64,000 nucleotides of DNA. It comes from an uncultured Eubacteriales bacterium. GTDB lineage: Bacteria > Bacillota > Clostridia > Tissierellales > Peptoniphilaceae. Where the stretch lies: positions 1 to 64,000 of the forward strand of contig UQDI01000002.1 of the NCBI GenBank assembly GCA_900539725.1. Reading direction: 5' to 3'. Below are positions 18,767-27,993 of this stretch, one piece after another. The position numbers and the translations under genes were made by a program. The notes under the pieces were generated by a model, which worked only from the letters and a program-made list of their open reading frames with translations, did not search any database and was not told where the DNA came from. How positions within the stretch are numbered: position 1 is the first letter of the stretch; each line of letters begins with the position of its first letter.

Positions 18767-18880
18767 ATGAAGGTAAGACCATCAGTTAAAAAAATTTGTG
18801 ATAAATGCAAAATTATCAAAAGACACGGAAAAGTTATGGTAATTTGCGAAAATCCAAAACATAAACAAGTACAAGGATAA
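18767..18880 (+). CDS. rpmJ: 50S ribosomal protein L36, zinc-binding type
   Basis: This encodes 37 residues. [19 protein letters not shown] is followed by CENPKHKQ, giving the C-x2-C ... C-x4-H zinc set. It sits between infA and rpsM as usual. AAGGAGAG precedes the ATG. Confidence 0.96.
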   Translation: MKVRPSVKKICDKCKIIKRHGKVMVICENPKHKQVQG

Positions 18881-18896
18881 TAGGAGGTGTAGCTTA

Positions 18897-19250
18897 ATGG
18901 CAAGAATTGCAGGTGTTGATATCCCTAGAGATAAAAGAGTTGAAATATCATTAACATATATCTATGGTATTGGTCTTTCAACTTCACAAAAAATATTAAG
19001 TGAATGTGGTATAGATCCAAACACAAGAGTTAAGGATCTTACAGAAGCAGAAGTAAATGAAATAAGAGACAAGATTGATCACATTAAGGTTGAAGGTGAC
19101 CTAAGACGTGATGTTGCTCTAAACATAAAGAGACTTCGTGAAATAAACTCATACAGAGGAATTAGACATAAAAGAAATCTTCCAGTAAGAGGACAAAGAA
19201 CAAAGACAAACGCTAGGACTAGAAAAGGCCCTAAGACAGCTAAAAAGTAA
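18897..19250 (+). CDS. rpsM: 30S ribosomal protein S13
   Basis: This encodes 117 residues. [19 protein letters not shown], a helix-hairpin-helix segment, [20 protein letters not shown] and a basic tail are present. It forms intersubunit bridges in the 30S head. Confidence 0.97.
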   Translation: MARIAGVDIPRDKRVEISLTYIYGIGLSTSQKILSECGIDPNTRVKDLTEAEVNEIRDKIDHIKVEGDLRRDVALNIKRLREINSYRGIRHKRNLPVRGQRTKTNARTRKGPKTAKK

Positions 19251-19264
19251 GGAGGTAGAAGTAA

Positions 19265-19663
19265 ATGGCAGCAAATAAAGGTAGTAAAACTAAAACTAAA
19301 AGAAGAGTTAAAAAGAACATCGAAAAAGGCCAAGCTCACATTTCTTCATCATTCAACAACACAATGGTAACTATTTCCGATATGCAAGGAAATGTTTTAT
19401 CATGGGCTAGTGCTGGACAATTAGGCTTTAGAGGTTCTAGAAAGTCAACTCCATTCGCAGCACAAGAAGCAGCTGAAACAGCAGCTAAAAAAGCGATGGA
19501 ACACGGTCTAAAAACTGTAGAAGTTTATGTAAAAGGACCAGGAGCTGGTAGAGAAGCAGCTATAAGAAGTCTGCAAGCAACAGGACTTGAAGTTAACATG
19601 ATCAAAGATGTTACGCCTATACCTCATAACGGTTGCAGACCACCTAAGAGAAGAAGAGTATAA
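19265..19663 (+). CDS. rpsK: 30S ribosomal protein S11
   Basis: This encodes 132 residues. [33 protein letters not shown] and the C-terminal [18 protein letters not shown] are diagnostic. It is a platform protein. rpsD, which usually follows, is absent: rpoA starts 38 nt later. Confidence 0.97.
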   Translation: MAANKGSKTKTKRRVKKNIEKGQAHISSSFNNTMVTISDMQGNVLSWASAGQLGFRGSRKSTPFAAQEAAETAAKKAMEHGLKTVEVYVKGPGAGREAAIRSLQATGLEVNMIKDVTPIPHNGCRPPKRRRV

Positions 19664-19701
19664 TTTTGTATATACTTTTTTAGTCTAAGGAGGGGTTAAT
19701 T

Positions 19702-20655
19702 GTGATTGAAATAGAAAAGCCACATGTGCAAGTACAAAGTGCTACAAGTGACGGAACTTATGTAAAGATGATTATAGAACCTCTTGAAAGAGGCTACGGA
19801 GAAACACTTGGTAACTCATTAAGAAGAGTACTTCTTTCCCTATTACCAGGTGCAGCTGTAAACAAAATCAAGATAGAAAACGTTTTACACGAATTTTCTA
19901 CCATAGATGGAGTATTAGAAGACGTAAGCGAAATAATATTAAATATTAAGAGCTTAGTTTTAAAATACACAGGAGATGAGCCGCAAAAACTACTTATCGA
20001 TCAAAAAGGACCGAAAGAAGTAACAGCTAAAGACATAATCGCATCACCTGAAGTTGAAGTAATAAATCCAGATCATCACATAGCAACTATAAATGAAGAT
20101 GGAAAATTAAGTATTGAAATGGACCTTGTAAGAGGCAGAGGCTATGAACTAACAGATATATACAGAACTGGCGACGAAACAGAAGCAGAGATAGGCATTA
20201 TACCTATAGACGCATCCTTCTCCCCAGTAAAGAAAGTTAATATATCGATAGACAATACAAGAGTTGGACAAATAACAGACTTTGATAAATTAACACTCGA
20301 AGTATGGACTAACGGAACTATAAAAGCAGTAGAAGCTGTAAGTTATGCAGCAAAGATCATCACAGAACACATGGGACTACTAATGGAATTATCCGACGGT
20401 ATCGAAGATGTTGAAGTTATGATCGACGTTCCTAACAAGAAGAAAGACAAAGCACTTGATATGCAAGTAGAAGAGCTTGATCTTTCAGTTAGAAGCTACA
20501 ACTGCTTGAAGAGAGCTAATATAAATACAGTTCAAGAGCTTGTTAACAAGACAGATTCAGAAATGATGAAAGTAAGAAACCTTGGAAAGAAATCACTTGA
20601 AGAGGTAAAGAATAAGCTTGCAGAACTCAACTTATTTTTAAAGGAAGAAGAATAG
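19702..20655 (+). CDS. rpoA: RNA polymerase alpha subunit (GTG start)
   Basis: This encodes 317 residues starting at GTG (19702), placed 6 bases after AAGGAGGGG. The N-terminal dimerisation domain has [20 protein letters not shown]; the C-terminal domain (about 245-310) has [16 protein letters not shown] and [16 protein letters not shown], which binds UP elements and activators. It assembles the beta subunits. Confidence 0.97.
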   Translation: MIEIEKPHVQVQSATSDGTYVKMIIEPLERGYGETLGNSLRRVLLSLLPGAAVNKIKIENVLHEFSTIDGVLEDVSEIILNIKSLVLKYTGDEPQKLLIDQKGPKEVTAKDIIASPEVEVINPDHHIATINEDGKLSIEMDLVRGRGYELTDIYRTGDETEAEIGIIPIDASFSPVKKVNISIDNTRVGQITDFDKLTLEVWTNGTIKAVEAVSYAAKIITEHMGLLMELSDGIEDVEVMIDVPNKKKDKALDMQVEELDLSVRSYNCLKRANINTVQELVNKTDSEMMKVRNLGKKSLEEVKNKLAELNLFLKEEE

Positions 20656-20665
20656 GAGGAAGCTT

Positions 20666-21007
20666 ATGGCACAATACAGAAAATTAGGCCGTAGAACCGA
20701 CCATAGAAATGCTATGCTTCGTAACTTGGTAACATCACTTATAAAAGAGGGAGAAATAAAGACTACAGTTACACGTGCAAAAGAAACTAAAAGAATGGTT
20801 GACAAGATGATCACTCTTGCTAAGAGAGGCGACATGCACGCAATCAGACAAGCACAAAGCTACATCTATGACAAGGAAGTAACAAAAAAGTTATTTACAG
20901 AAATCGCGCCTAAGTACGCAGATAGACAAGGCGGCTACACAAGAATTTATAAACTTGAACCAAGAATTGGTGATGGCGCCGAAATCGCATTATTAAGATT
21001 AATATAA
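20666..21007 (+). CDS. rplQ: 50S ribosomal protein L17
   Basis: This encodes 113 residues. [20 protein letters not shown] and the C-terminal [20 protein letters not shown] are canonical. It is the last gene of the ribosomal superoperon; a strong terminator follows. Confidence 0.97.
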   Translation: MAQYRKLGRRTDHRNAMLRNLVTSLIKEGEIKTTVTRAKETKRMVDKMITLAKRGDMHAIRQAQSYIYDKEVTKKLFTEIAPKYADRQGGYTRIYKLEPRIGDGAEIALLRLI

Positions 21008-21020
21008 TTTAGATGTATAT

Positions 21021-21048
21021 AAAGTGGGCTTAAATAGTCCACTTTTTT
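21021..21048 (+). terminator. Terminator of the ribosomal superoperon
   Basis: AAAGTGGGCT (21021-21030) pairs with AGTCCACTTT (21036-21045) around TAAAT, then a T run. Confidence 0.85.
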
Positions 21049-21069
21049 ACCGCATAAATTTGGAGAAAT

Positions 21070-21585
21070 ATGAAAGATTTAAATAGTAATAGAATCGTTT
21101 CCACTTGGAAAGGCGGCAAAACAGAGCAGCTTTGCATAGAGCCGATAGATGCCACCCTACAAGAGAGAAACTTCGACCTAAGGATATCATCCGCGACCAT
21201 AGACCTAGAGCGCTCAGAATTTTCAGACTTTACAGGCTATAGGCGCTACCTAATGAAACTCGAAGGCGATATAACACTTTTGATAGATGGCAAGAGCATC
21301 ATCATAAGAGATGACGAAGCCTTTGAATTTATGGGAGACGAAAAAGTCATTTCCATTAGCAAAGAGCCATCGCGCGACTTCAACGTCATCATTAAGAAGG
21401 ATAAAAAAGCAGATATATCCATAAAAGAGAATGAAAAATTGAATACAAATAGAGGAGAATATTTATTCTCACTAGAAAAAGCTAAAATCAACGACATAGA
21501 TGTGGATAAATATTCATTATACGAGACAGAAGGCGAAGAGATAAATCTAATTGGAAAATTTATTCACATAATAATACATCAATAG
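21070..21585 (+). CDS. HutD/Ves-family cupin-like protein
   Basis: This encodes 171 residues. The N-terminal STWKGGKTEQLCIEP, FDLRISSATID, FSDFTGYRRYLMKLEG and LLIDGK pattern is that of HutD/Ves, a small bicupin family found near histidine-use or stress genes but without a settled activity. No hut genes are nearby. It begins 22 nt after the ribosomal terminator with a short GGAG site and no clear promoter, so it may depend on read-through. It is 10 nt before the next lipoprotein gene and probably co-transcribed with it. Confidence 0.75.
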   Translation: MKDLNSNRIVSTWKGGKTEQLCIEPIDATLQERNFDLRISSATIDLERSEFSDFTGYRRYLMKLEGDITLLIDGKSIIIRDDEAFEFMGDEKVISISKEPSRDFNVIIKKDKKADISIKENEKLNTNRGEYLFSLEKAKINDIDVDKYSLYETEGEEINLIGKFIHIIIHQ

Positions 21586-21595
21586 GAGAGCAAAT

Positions 21596-22552
21596 ATGAA
21601 AAAATATAAACAAATACTAGCGTTAGCACTAGTTTTAATGCTAACAATGACATTATTCGCATGCAATAAAGAAGAGAATAAAGAAACAGAAGAAAAAACA
21701 GAAGCTATAGACAAAACAGAAAAGACAGAAGAGGCAAAGACAGAAGAGACAGAAAGTGAAGCTACAGAAACAGCCGAACTTCCACAAGACGCACTAGAGG
21801 TAGAAATAAAAAAAGCAGAAGCACTAGATGACAAGTATGAAAACGCTTACGCATTACTAGACACAGCAGATGAAGCTAATAAAGCAAAGTACGATGAACT
21901 ATACCCAAACGATCCATACAAGCTAGACATCGAACTAAATGAAGCAGAAGAGCCAAGCAAGGCAAACTACATCTCGCTACTAGATAATATCATCAAGATG
22001 GACAGAAAGCTTGACGAAGCAACACCAGAAAATCCATACGATACAAATAGAAACAAAGGTGAAAAAGTTCTTACAGAAATCCTTACTACAGAAGAAGGCA
22101 AAGATCCAATCTTCTATGCCAACAGAGACCTTTATAAGTTCCTTGGACTTGAGCTAGAAACAGGCGATGACTTAAAGCTTAAAGATTGGTCAGTGGCAGC
22201 CGACGAAACAAGAAACGTAATCCTAGGATACAATCAAAAAGACAGATACGAGCTAGGCAAAACATATGAAATCGACTACTTCGGCAACAAGCTAAAGATT
22301 ATGCCAGTAGGCGTAGCTAAAGAAGGCGCTAAATATGTCAATGGTAATGGCGACGAAATATCATTAGATAACACAATCATCGCAGCACTTAACTATGACG
22401 ACTCAAAAGCCTTACTTAACGATGATGAGTGCAAAAGCCTAGTTGATAGTGCAGTGATCATATCACCAGAAGCAGATAAGGCAATGTACTTAGGTAATTA
22501 TTTGAGAGGCGCATATAAAGCAGTTCACTTAAGCGATTTAATTTCGCATTAA
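21596..22552 (+). CDS. Lipoprotein with acidic linker, function unknown
   Basis: This encodes 318 residues. The signal peptide ends in lipobox LFAC (Cys at about residue 22). An acidic/Thr-rich linker of about 45 residues full of KTEE-type repeats follows, typical of surface-anchored proteins. The remaining 250 residues have no motif I recognise. TAGGAGAGC precedes the ATG. It is likely tethered to the outer membrane face. Confidence 0.75.
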   Translation: MKKYKQILALALVLMLTMTLFACNKEENKETEEKTEAIDKTEKTEEAKTEETESEATETAELPQDALEVEIKKAEALDDKYENAYALLDTADEANKAKYDELYPNDPYKLDIELNEAEEPSKANYISLLDNIIKMDRKLDEATPENPYDTNRNKGEKVLTEILTTEEGKDPIFYANRDLYKFLGLELETGDDLKLKDWSVAADETRNVILGYNQKDRYELGKTYEIDYFGNKLKIMPVGVAKEGAKYVNGNGDEISLDNTIIAALNYDDSKALLNDDECKSLVDSAVIISPEADKAMYLGNYLRGAYKAVHLSDLISH

Positions 22553-22856
22553 ATTTGTCCCTAACGCTCGTTAATTTCATACACCAAGAGAACGAGTGAA
22601 ACGAAGTTCGATTGGCTATGTATAATTTATTCCAGAAATCACAAAGGTGTGGAGTGAAACGAACACAGCTTTGAATGAGCTTACGGATCGCTTTTCGGCA
22701 ATGCTCGAGTACGCATTTGTACGCTCCGCTTGCCTCAAAGCTCCACATCGCGTTATGAATTATAGCGTAAAGGTTCACGTCCATGTTAATGGACGGGGTT
22801 CTTCATTTTCTTGCGAAATTGTGAATAAAATATTATTTAATAAGCAAGAATAATTT
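22553..22856. other. Non-coding region with inverted repeats and GC-rich composition
   Basis: No convincing gene is seen. GAGTGAAACGAA occurs twice (about 22595 and 22652). TGTGGAG (near 22648) plus CTTTGA can pair with TCAAAGCTCCACA (about 22734-22746), leaving a bulge, so a hairpin of about 100 nt is possible. CGTCCAT-GTTA-ATGGACG (22778-22795) is a perfect 7-bp hairpin. The composition differs from the flanking genes, which suggests an interspersed element or structured RNA. Confidence 0.45.
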
Positions 22857-22891
22857 AAAGACATACGTCATCAAAAGCGTATGTCTTTTTC
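22857..22891 (+). terminator. Strong terminator hairpin
   Basis: AAAGACATACG (22857-22867) pairs perfectly over 11 bp with CGTATGTCTTT (22878-22888), followed by TTT. Confidence 0.8.
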
Positions 22892-22896
22892 TATGC

Positions 22897-23058
22897 CAAT
22901 CTCCAGTCATAAATCAATCACGCGGCGTATGCCAATCGCTCGTCATATATCAATCGCTCGTCGTATGCCATATGCCCGTCATATGCCATCATCCCAGCAT
23001 ATGCCATCCGCCCAGCGTATATCATCCGCCCAGCGTATATCATCTGCGGCGCTTAGAT
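22897..23058. repeat. Tandem array A: nine degenerate 18-bp units
   Basis: Nine contiguous 18-bp units start at 22897, 22915, 22933, 22951, 22969, 22987, 23005, 23023 and 23041. Examples are CAATCGCTCGTCATATAT (unit 3) and CATCCGCCCAGCGTATAT (units 7 and 8, identical). The general form is CAT/A-N-CGCYCGTCRTATRY. The words CGCTCGTCATA and CCGCCCAGC recur, reverse-complemented, in array B at 35669-35848. The units lack spacers, so this is not CRISPR. Confidence 0.85.
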
Positions 23059-23145
23059 ATAGCTAATTAGCAATTGCTTACACAATTTAGCGTATTATAT
23101 TGTTTTAATAATCGTGGCAATGGGTAATTATACATAGGTGATTTT

Positions 23146-24264
23146 ATGAATTTTGAATCTATTATTGATGATGCTATAAAAAATAATAAGGCGCTTCGTG
23201 GCTCTTTCTCGGGTCCTATCAAGAAGGACGGGTCTAAGGTGAAGATCAAGACCATAGTAATGAAGGGGGAGGCGCATTTACAGCTTGAAATGTTCAAGGA
23301 CAAGAAGGCTTTTCACGAGAATATCGCCATGGGCGAAGCGAAGGTAAAGCTAGTCGCCTTAATGAATGAGTACAAGCAGCTCTTTATAACTATTGACGAT
23401 GACTCTTATCAAGTTTTTAACAATAAAGGTAAGATCAAGGCCATAAGCACGAAGACTGAAAAAAAGGCGAAGGCGCTTAGCCATGACAATAAGAAAAACT
23501 ACATAATTAATGAGGGTGACAAGGTCGACTTCCTTATCTACCTTGGGGTGATGAGTGGGGACGGCAAGGTCTACAATAAATACTTCGACAAGTTCAAGCA
23601 AATCAACAAGTACCTTGAGATTTTTGACAAGGCTCTTGACAAGATTGATACTTCGAAAAGGATACGCATACTAGACTTCGGCTGTGGCAAGACATATCTC
23701 ACTTTTGCGGTTTATTATTACCTTAAAAATATCAGAAAAGTGGACTTTTACATCGAAGGTCTTGACTTAAAGGAAGACGTTGTTAATGATTTAAATAGGA
23801 TTAAGGATGCTCTTCATTATGAGGAGATAAATTTTGTGTGCAAGGACATTAAGGACTACGACAAAAGTGACGACATCGACATCATGCTTACTCTTCACGC
23901 CTGTGATATAGCGACTGACATCGCTCTAAAGAAGGCGGTAGAGCTAAATGCGGCACTTATACTATCGGTTCCGTGCTGCCAAAAGGAGCTTTTCCCGAAA
24001 ATCCATTCTGATGATTTAAATGGCGTTCTTAAGCACGGCATACTCAAGGAGAGGGTCGCAGCCATAGTCACTGACTCCCTTAGAAGCCTTTATTTAGAAA
24101 AGAACGGCTACAAATCAGAAATTATTGAGTTCATAGACATGGACCACACGCCAAAAAATCTTATGATAAGAGCCTTTAAAGACAAGGCAAATCCACACGC
24201 AGAGGAAGAATACGATAAAATCAAAGAGATATTCGGCTTAGAAAATATTTTCATAGAAGGTTAG
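23146..24264 (+). CDS. SAM-dependent methyltransferase (Methyltransf_32-like)
   Basis: This encodes 372 residues. About residues 1-160 form an N-terminal region without a known motif. From about 180 a Rossmann methyltransferase core begins with RILDFGCGKTYLTFAVYYYL (SAM site), followed by LTLHACDIATDIALKKAVEL and SVPCCQKEL, a combination typical of the Methyltransf_32 family of putative RNA or small-molecule methylases. Substrate unknown. It is first in an apparent five-gene operon; the next gene starts 4 nt later. The ribosome site (AGGTGAT) is weak. Confidence 0.75.
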   Translation: MNFESIIDDAIKNNKALRGSFSGPIKKDGSKVKIKTIVMKGEAHLQLEMFKDKKAFHENIAMGEAKVKLVALMNEYKQLFITIDDDSYQVFNNKGKIKAISTKTEKKAKALSHDNKKNYIINEGDKVDFLIYLGVMSGDGKVYNKYFDKFKQINKYLEIFDKALDKIDTSKRIRILDFGCGKTYLTFAVYYYLKNIRKVDFYIEGLDLKEDVVNDLNRIKDALHYEEINFVCKDIKDYDKSDDIDIMLTLHACDIATDIALKKAVELNAALILSVPCCQKELFPKIHSDDLNGVLKHGILKERVAAIVTDSLRSLYLEKNGYKSEIIEFIDMDHTPKNLMIRAFKDKANPHAEEEYDKIKEIFGLENIFIEG

Positions 24265-24268
24265 AGAA

Positions 24269-25453
24269 ATGATAGAGAAATTAATTTATTTTATAAACAG
24301 ACCAAATAGAAATACGCGTGATCCGCTATTTAGAAAGAAGACAGGCTACTTCGTTTCAATCACAGGTATCATATTTAACGTTTTACTGAGCGTAGCTAAG
24401 GTTATAATTGGTCTCTTCGTTCACTCAATCGCCATCATGGCGGACGCGGTAAATAACATCTTTGACACGATATCGTCGGTGGTGACTCTCCTTGGCTTTA
24501 AGCTTTCGGAGAAGCCCGCGGACAGGGAGCACCCATACGGACACGGGAGGATTGAGTACATATCAGGCCTACTCATATCCATCATCGTAATCATAATCGG
24601 TCTGCAATTCATCAAGTCATCAGTTTTAAGGATACTTAATCCGGATGTGGTTAAATTTGATAAGCTTAGCTTCATCATCATGATTCTTTCAATACTTGTA
24701 AAAGTTTTCATAACCATACTAAATAAAAAAGCGGGCAATATGATTGACTCTAAGGCGATGAAGGCAACTAGCATTGACTCGCTTGGTGACGTCTTTACGA
24801 CTATGGTTGTCATAGTGCCGATGATTAGCTCACTATTTACTGAGGTTCAAATCGACGGCTACTTCGGCGTACTCGTTTCACTTATGATTATTAAGAATGG
24901 TATTGAGATGATAAAGGAAACTATCGGACCTATACTTGGTGAGGAGCCGGACAAGGACCTTATCGAAAAGATTTACAAGGACCTTGAGGCAGAACCATTG
25001 ATTAAAAATGTACACGATTTTCACGCCCATAATTATGGCCCTGACAACGTATATATCTCGCTTGATGTCGAGATGCCAGCTCATTTAACGATTGAGGAAG
25101 CGCACAATGTTATCGACAGCTGGGAGAGAACTCTTGAGGAAAAGTACAATATCAACATAATTATACACGTCGATCCATACATGGAAGAGGACGAGTGCAC
25201 TGAGCTTTACAAGAAGCTTGGGGAGAGCGTTAGAGATGACAAAAATGTTGTTGCGCTACATGACTTTAGAGTGCTGAATGGCAATTGCGGCAAGGACATA
25301 GTTCTACTGGATATAGTTCTTAATGATATGCACGGCAAGGACAAGGAAGCGCTTGCAAATGCTATGAGAGAGCGTTTTGAAAGAGATGTTTCGAGTGAAT
25401 ATGACTATAGACTAAGAATAATTCCGAATTTTACGAATATAGGGGATGAGTAA
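24269..25453 (+). CDS. Cation diffusion facilitator family metal exporter
   Basis: This encodes 394 residues, longer than the usual 300. Hydrophobic segments cover about residues 25-200 and include the CDF signature: MADAVNNIFDTISSVVTLLG (metal site in TM2), EHPYGHGRIEY, and SLGD in TM5. A C-terminal cytoplasmic domain with VHDFHAHNYGP follows and is extended by about 90 residues. It likely exports Zn2+, Mn2+ or Fe2+ in exchange for protons; the metal cannot be fixed by eye. It abuts the next gene with zero spacing. Confidence 0.88.
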   Translation: MIEKLIYFINRPNRNTRDPLFRKKTGYFVSITGIIFNVLLSVAKVIIGLFVHSIAIMADAVNNIFDTISSVVTLLGFKLSEKPADREHPYGHGRIEYISGLLISIIVIIIGLQFIKSSVLRILNPDVVKFDKLSFIIMILSILVKVFITILNKKAGNMIDSKAMKATSIDSLGDVFTTMVVIVPMISSLFTEVQIDGYFGVLVSLMIIKNGIEMIKETIGPILGEEPDKDLIEKIYKDLEAEPLIKNVHDFHAHNYGPDNVYISLDVEMPAHLTIEEAHNVIDSWERTLEEKYNINIIIHVDPYMEEDECTELYKKLGESVRDDKNVVALHDFRVLNGNCGKDIVLLDIVLNDMHGKDKEALANAMRERFERDVSSEYDYRLRIIPNFTNIGDE

Positions 25454-26677
25454 ATGATACGAGATAAAATTATTGACTATATACGAAGCGGCGAGAAGGC
25501 TGAAAAGGACTACGCCATAGGCTTTGAGATTGAAAATTTTATAGTGGACGAAAATAATAAGGCAATTACTTATTGGGACGATGGCGGCGTTAAGGACATA
25601 CTTGAAGACTTAATCAAAATAGGCTACGAAGCAGTTTATGTGGGTGGCGTTTTGCTAGGCGCGACAAAGGGCAAGACAGCCATCAGTCTAGAGCCGGGTA
25701 GTCAATTTGAACTATCTATAAAAAAGGCGTGGCATATAAAAGAGCTTGAAGATGAGTATTTTACACGCATGAAAGAGATAAATGAAGTCGTAGAAAAAAG
25801 AGGCTATCATATCTTACAAAGGGGCTACCATGTGAAGACTAAGATTGACGAGATCAAGATACTGCCTAAGGAGCGCTACGATCTTATGTACAAGTACTTC
25901 AATGAGTCGGGCAGCATGGGCCACAATATGATGAAGGGCACAGCTGCTTCTCAATCCTCGATTGATTACAAGGACGAAGAGGACTTTAGACGCAAGATGA
26001 GAGTATATAATGCACTCAGCCCAGTTTTCTACGCCATTTTCGAAAATGCAAACATTTTCGAGGGCGAGGCATATAAGGAAAATGGCTTAAGAATGACTAT
26101 CTGGAAGAATACAGATAAGGACCGCTGTTCAATTATAAAAGAGGCCTTTGATGATGATTTTTCTTACGCATCATATGCTGACTACATTGTAAATAGGCCT
26201 TGCATCTTCATTCAAAAAGGCGGCGAGGACATTTACACAGGACACACTAAGATTAAGGACATAGAAGGGATAGACGAGGCGGACAAAGAGCTTGTCGAAC
26301 ACGTTTTAAGCATGTTCTTCCCGGACACACGTGCGAAGAAATATATAGAGATAAGGATGATGGACTCCGTTCAAATAGACTACTTACTTGGCTTAGTCGC
26401 TTTAATCAAGGCTACAAGCTACCAAAATTTGGACAAGGTCTATGAGATGATAAAGGATGTCACTTATGACGACACTCTAAAGGCGCTTGACTCATTTAAG
26501 GAGAGCGGTATAAGAGGCAAATTAAAGGACAGAAGCTTTTTAGATATAGCAAAAGATTTGATTTCACTTGCAAAGGCATCTTTGGGTGATGAAGCTCATT
26601 ACTTAAACGCGCTAGAAGAAGTGATAGATTCAGGTAAATCGATAAGGGAGGTAAATTTTGAAAAATATGGATTATAA
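25454..26677 (+). CDS. Glutamate-cysteine ligase-like enzyme (GCS2/EgtA type)
   Basis: This encodes 407 residues. GFEIE (23-27), SLEPGSQFELS (78-88), GSMGHNMMKGTAASQ and EIRMMDS are the ATP/Mg and glutamate-binding signatures of the plant/alphaproteobacterial-type gamma-glutamylcysteine ligases. It should join the gamma-carboxyl of glutamate to cysteine or another amine. The next gene encodes a permuted ATP-grasp ligase, so the pair may make glutathione or a related peptide. The exact substrate is not proven. Confidence 0.82.
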   Translation: MIRDKIIDYIRSGEKAEKDYAIGFEIENFIVDENNKAITYWDDGGVKDILEDLIKIGYEAVYVGGVLLGATKGKTAISLEPGSQFELSIKKAWHIKELEDEYFTRMKEINEVVEKRGYHILQRGYHVKTKIDEIKILPKERYDLMYKYFNESGSMGHNMMKGTAASQSSIDYKDEEDFRRKMRVYNALSPVFYAIFENANIFEGEAYKENGLRMTIWKNTDKDRCSIIKEAFDDDFSYASYADYIVNRPCIFIQKGGEDIYTGHTKIKDIEGIDEADKELVEHVLSMFFPDTRAKKYIEIRMMDSVQIDYLLGLVALIKATSYQNLDKVYEMIKDVTYDDTLKALDSFKESGIRGKLKDRSFLDIAKDLISLAKASLGDEAHYLNALEEVIDSGKSIREVNFEKYGL

Positions 26678-27992
26678 TACCATTGGCAAAAGATACATTG
26701 ACATAGTTAAAGAAGACCCTGAGAAATATTATGAAGATTATAAAAAACTATTAGATAAGGTGGCGAATTCGACGGCAAAGTACAAAGGCGAGCCGGTTCC
26801 TGCCATTTACCAGCCATTCTTCGTATCGGAAGAGGACGAAGAGACTTTTGAATACATCTCTGAGATGATGATGAGGATCTCTGACAAGGTGACTAAGGCT
26901 TATGTTGCCATATCATCTTTTAGAAATACTTTTGATTTTGATGACAAAATGAAGAGGCTCTTGATACACAAGCCGCTTCTGTCGACATTTGTGCCAATTT
27001 GCCGCTACGACATATTTTATAAATCGCGTGACGAATTCAAATTCTGCGAGCTAAATACCGATGGATCCTCGGCCATGAACGAAGATAATGAGGTCGCTCC
27101 ATTCATGCTTGAGCTTGAAGCGATGAAGGAGATGGAAAAGCGCTACGGCTATGAATTTTCTTACTACGAATTATTTGACTCGTGGGTAGATGAGTTCAAG
27201 GAGCTTTATACACAAACGACTGGTGAAGAAGATTTTAATCTTGCCATAGTCGATATTATGGAGAGCGCTTCGCATGAAGAGTTCGAGCGCTTTAAGAGAG
27301 CTTTCGAGAAAAAGGGTATCAAGACAATCATCTGCGACGCGAGAGATATCAAGCGCAAGGACGGCCACATATATGCAGAGGGCTTCAGGATAGACGCTGT
27401 CTATAGAAGGCTAGTTACTTTTGAAGCGGTGGAGCATTGGGACGAGATACAAGACTTTATTGACGGCTACCTAAACGATGAATTTGTGATGATAGGCTCA
27501 TTCAAGAGTCAAGTTATGCACGACAAGAGGATATTCATCAAGCTATTTGAGGACCGCGTAAAGCGTTTCTTGTCAAAGGACGAGCTTGAATTTATTGAAA
27601 AACACATTCCATATACAGCGATGCTGACTAAAAAAACTGCAGACGAAGTGCTAAATAACAAGAACAAATACATCATTAAACCGGTTGATAATAACGCATC
27701 GAAAGGCGTTTTCGTCGGCAAGGACCACTCGAAGAAGGATTTCGCCGCCATACTTAAGAAGTACGCTGACACGGGCTACATCTACCAAGAGTACATCGAG
27801 CCGTACAAGAGGGACGTCGTTTTATTTGACGAGGACGGTAAGCCAGTTGTGAAGAAGCTTAAGTCCATAGTCGGCCTATTTATATATAATAAAAAATTTA
27901 AGGGCCTTTACACACGCTATGGCACTGGAAATATCATATCGAGCTTGCACCAATATTATCTTGGTGTAAATATCAAGGCAAAGGAGTCTTAA
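26658..27992 (+). CDS. Permuted ATP-grasp ligase (glutathionylspermidine-synthase-like)
   Basis: This encodes 444 residues from TTG at 26658, 6 bases after GGGAGGTAAA; the ATG at 26667 is the alternative. It overlaps the upstream gene by 20 nt. FKFCELNTDGSSAMNE at about 120-135 and the C-terminal YIIKPVDNNASKGVFVG and YIYQEYIEPYKRDVV fit circularly permuted type 2 ATP-grasp enzymes, the family of glutathionylspermidine synthase C-terminal domains. It likely adds a residue to the product of the preceding ligase. No canonical gshB is present. Confidence 0.72.
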   Translation: MKNMDYNTIGKRYIDIVKEDPEKYYEDYKKLLDKVANSTAKYKGEPVPAIYQPFFVSEEDEETFEYISEMMMRISDKVTKAYVAISSFRNTFDFDDKMKRLLIHKPLLSTFVPICRYDIFYKSRDEFKFCELNTDGSSAMNEDNEVAPFMLELEAMKEMEKRYGYEFSYYELFDSWVDEFKELYTQTTGEEDFNLAIVDIMESASHEEFERFKRAFEKKGIKTIICDARDIKRKDGHIYAEGFRIDAVYRRLVTFEAVEHWDEIQDFIDGYLNDEFVMIGSFKSQVMHDKRIFIKLFEDRVKRFLSKDELEFIEKHIPYTAMLTKKTADEVLNNKNKYIIKPVDNNASKGVFVGKDHSKKDFAAILKKYADTGYIYQEYIEPYKRDVVLFDEDGKPVVKKLKSIVGLFIYNKKFKGLYTRYGTGNIISSLHQYYLGVNIKAKES

Positions 27993-27993
27993 G

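Noticed and set aside
22458..22784. Minus-strand 108-residue ORF in the structured region
   Set aside because: It overlaps the 3' end of the lipoprotein gene, lacks a ribosome site and has no protein-like pattern; the region is better explained as a repeat or RNA element.
22553..22856. tRNA, tmRNA, RNase P or rRNA fragment
   Set aside because: None of the conserved words of these RNAs is present; no tRNA gene was recognised anywhere in the window.
22897..23058. CRISPR array
   Set aside because: Units are contiguous, degenerate and 18 bp long with no spacers, and no cas genes are present.
22881..23066. Plus-strand ORF through array A (6-residue repeats)
   Set aside because: It starts inside a terminator stem, has no ribosome site, and its openness follows from the 18-bp period.
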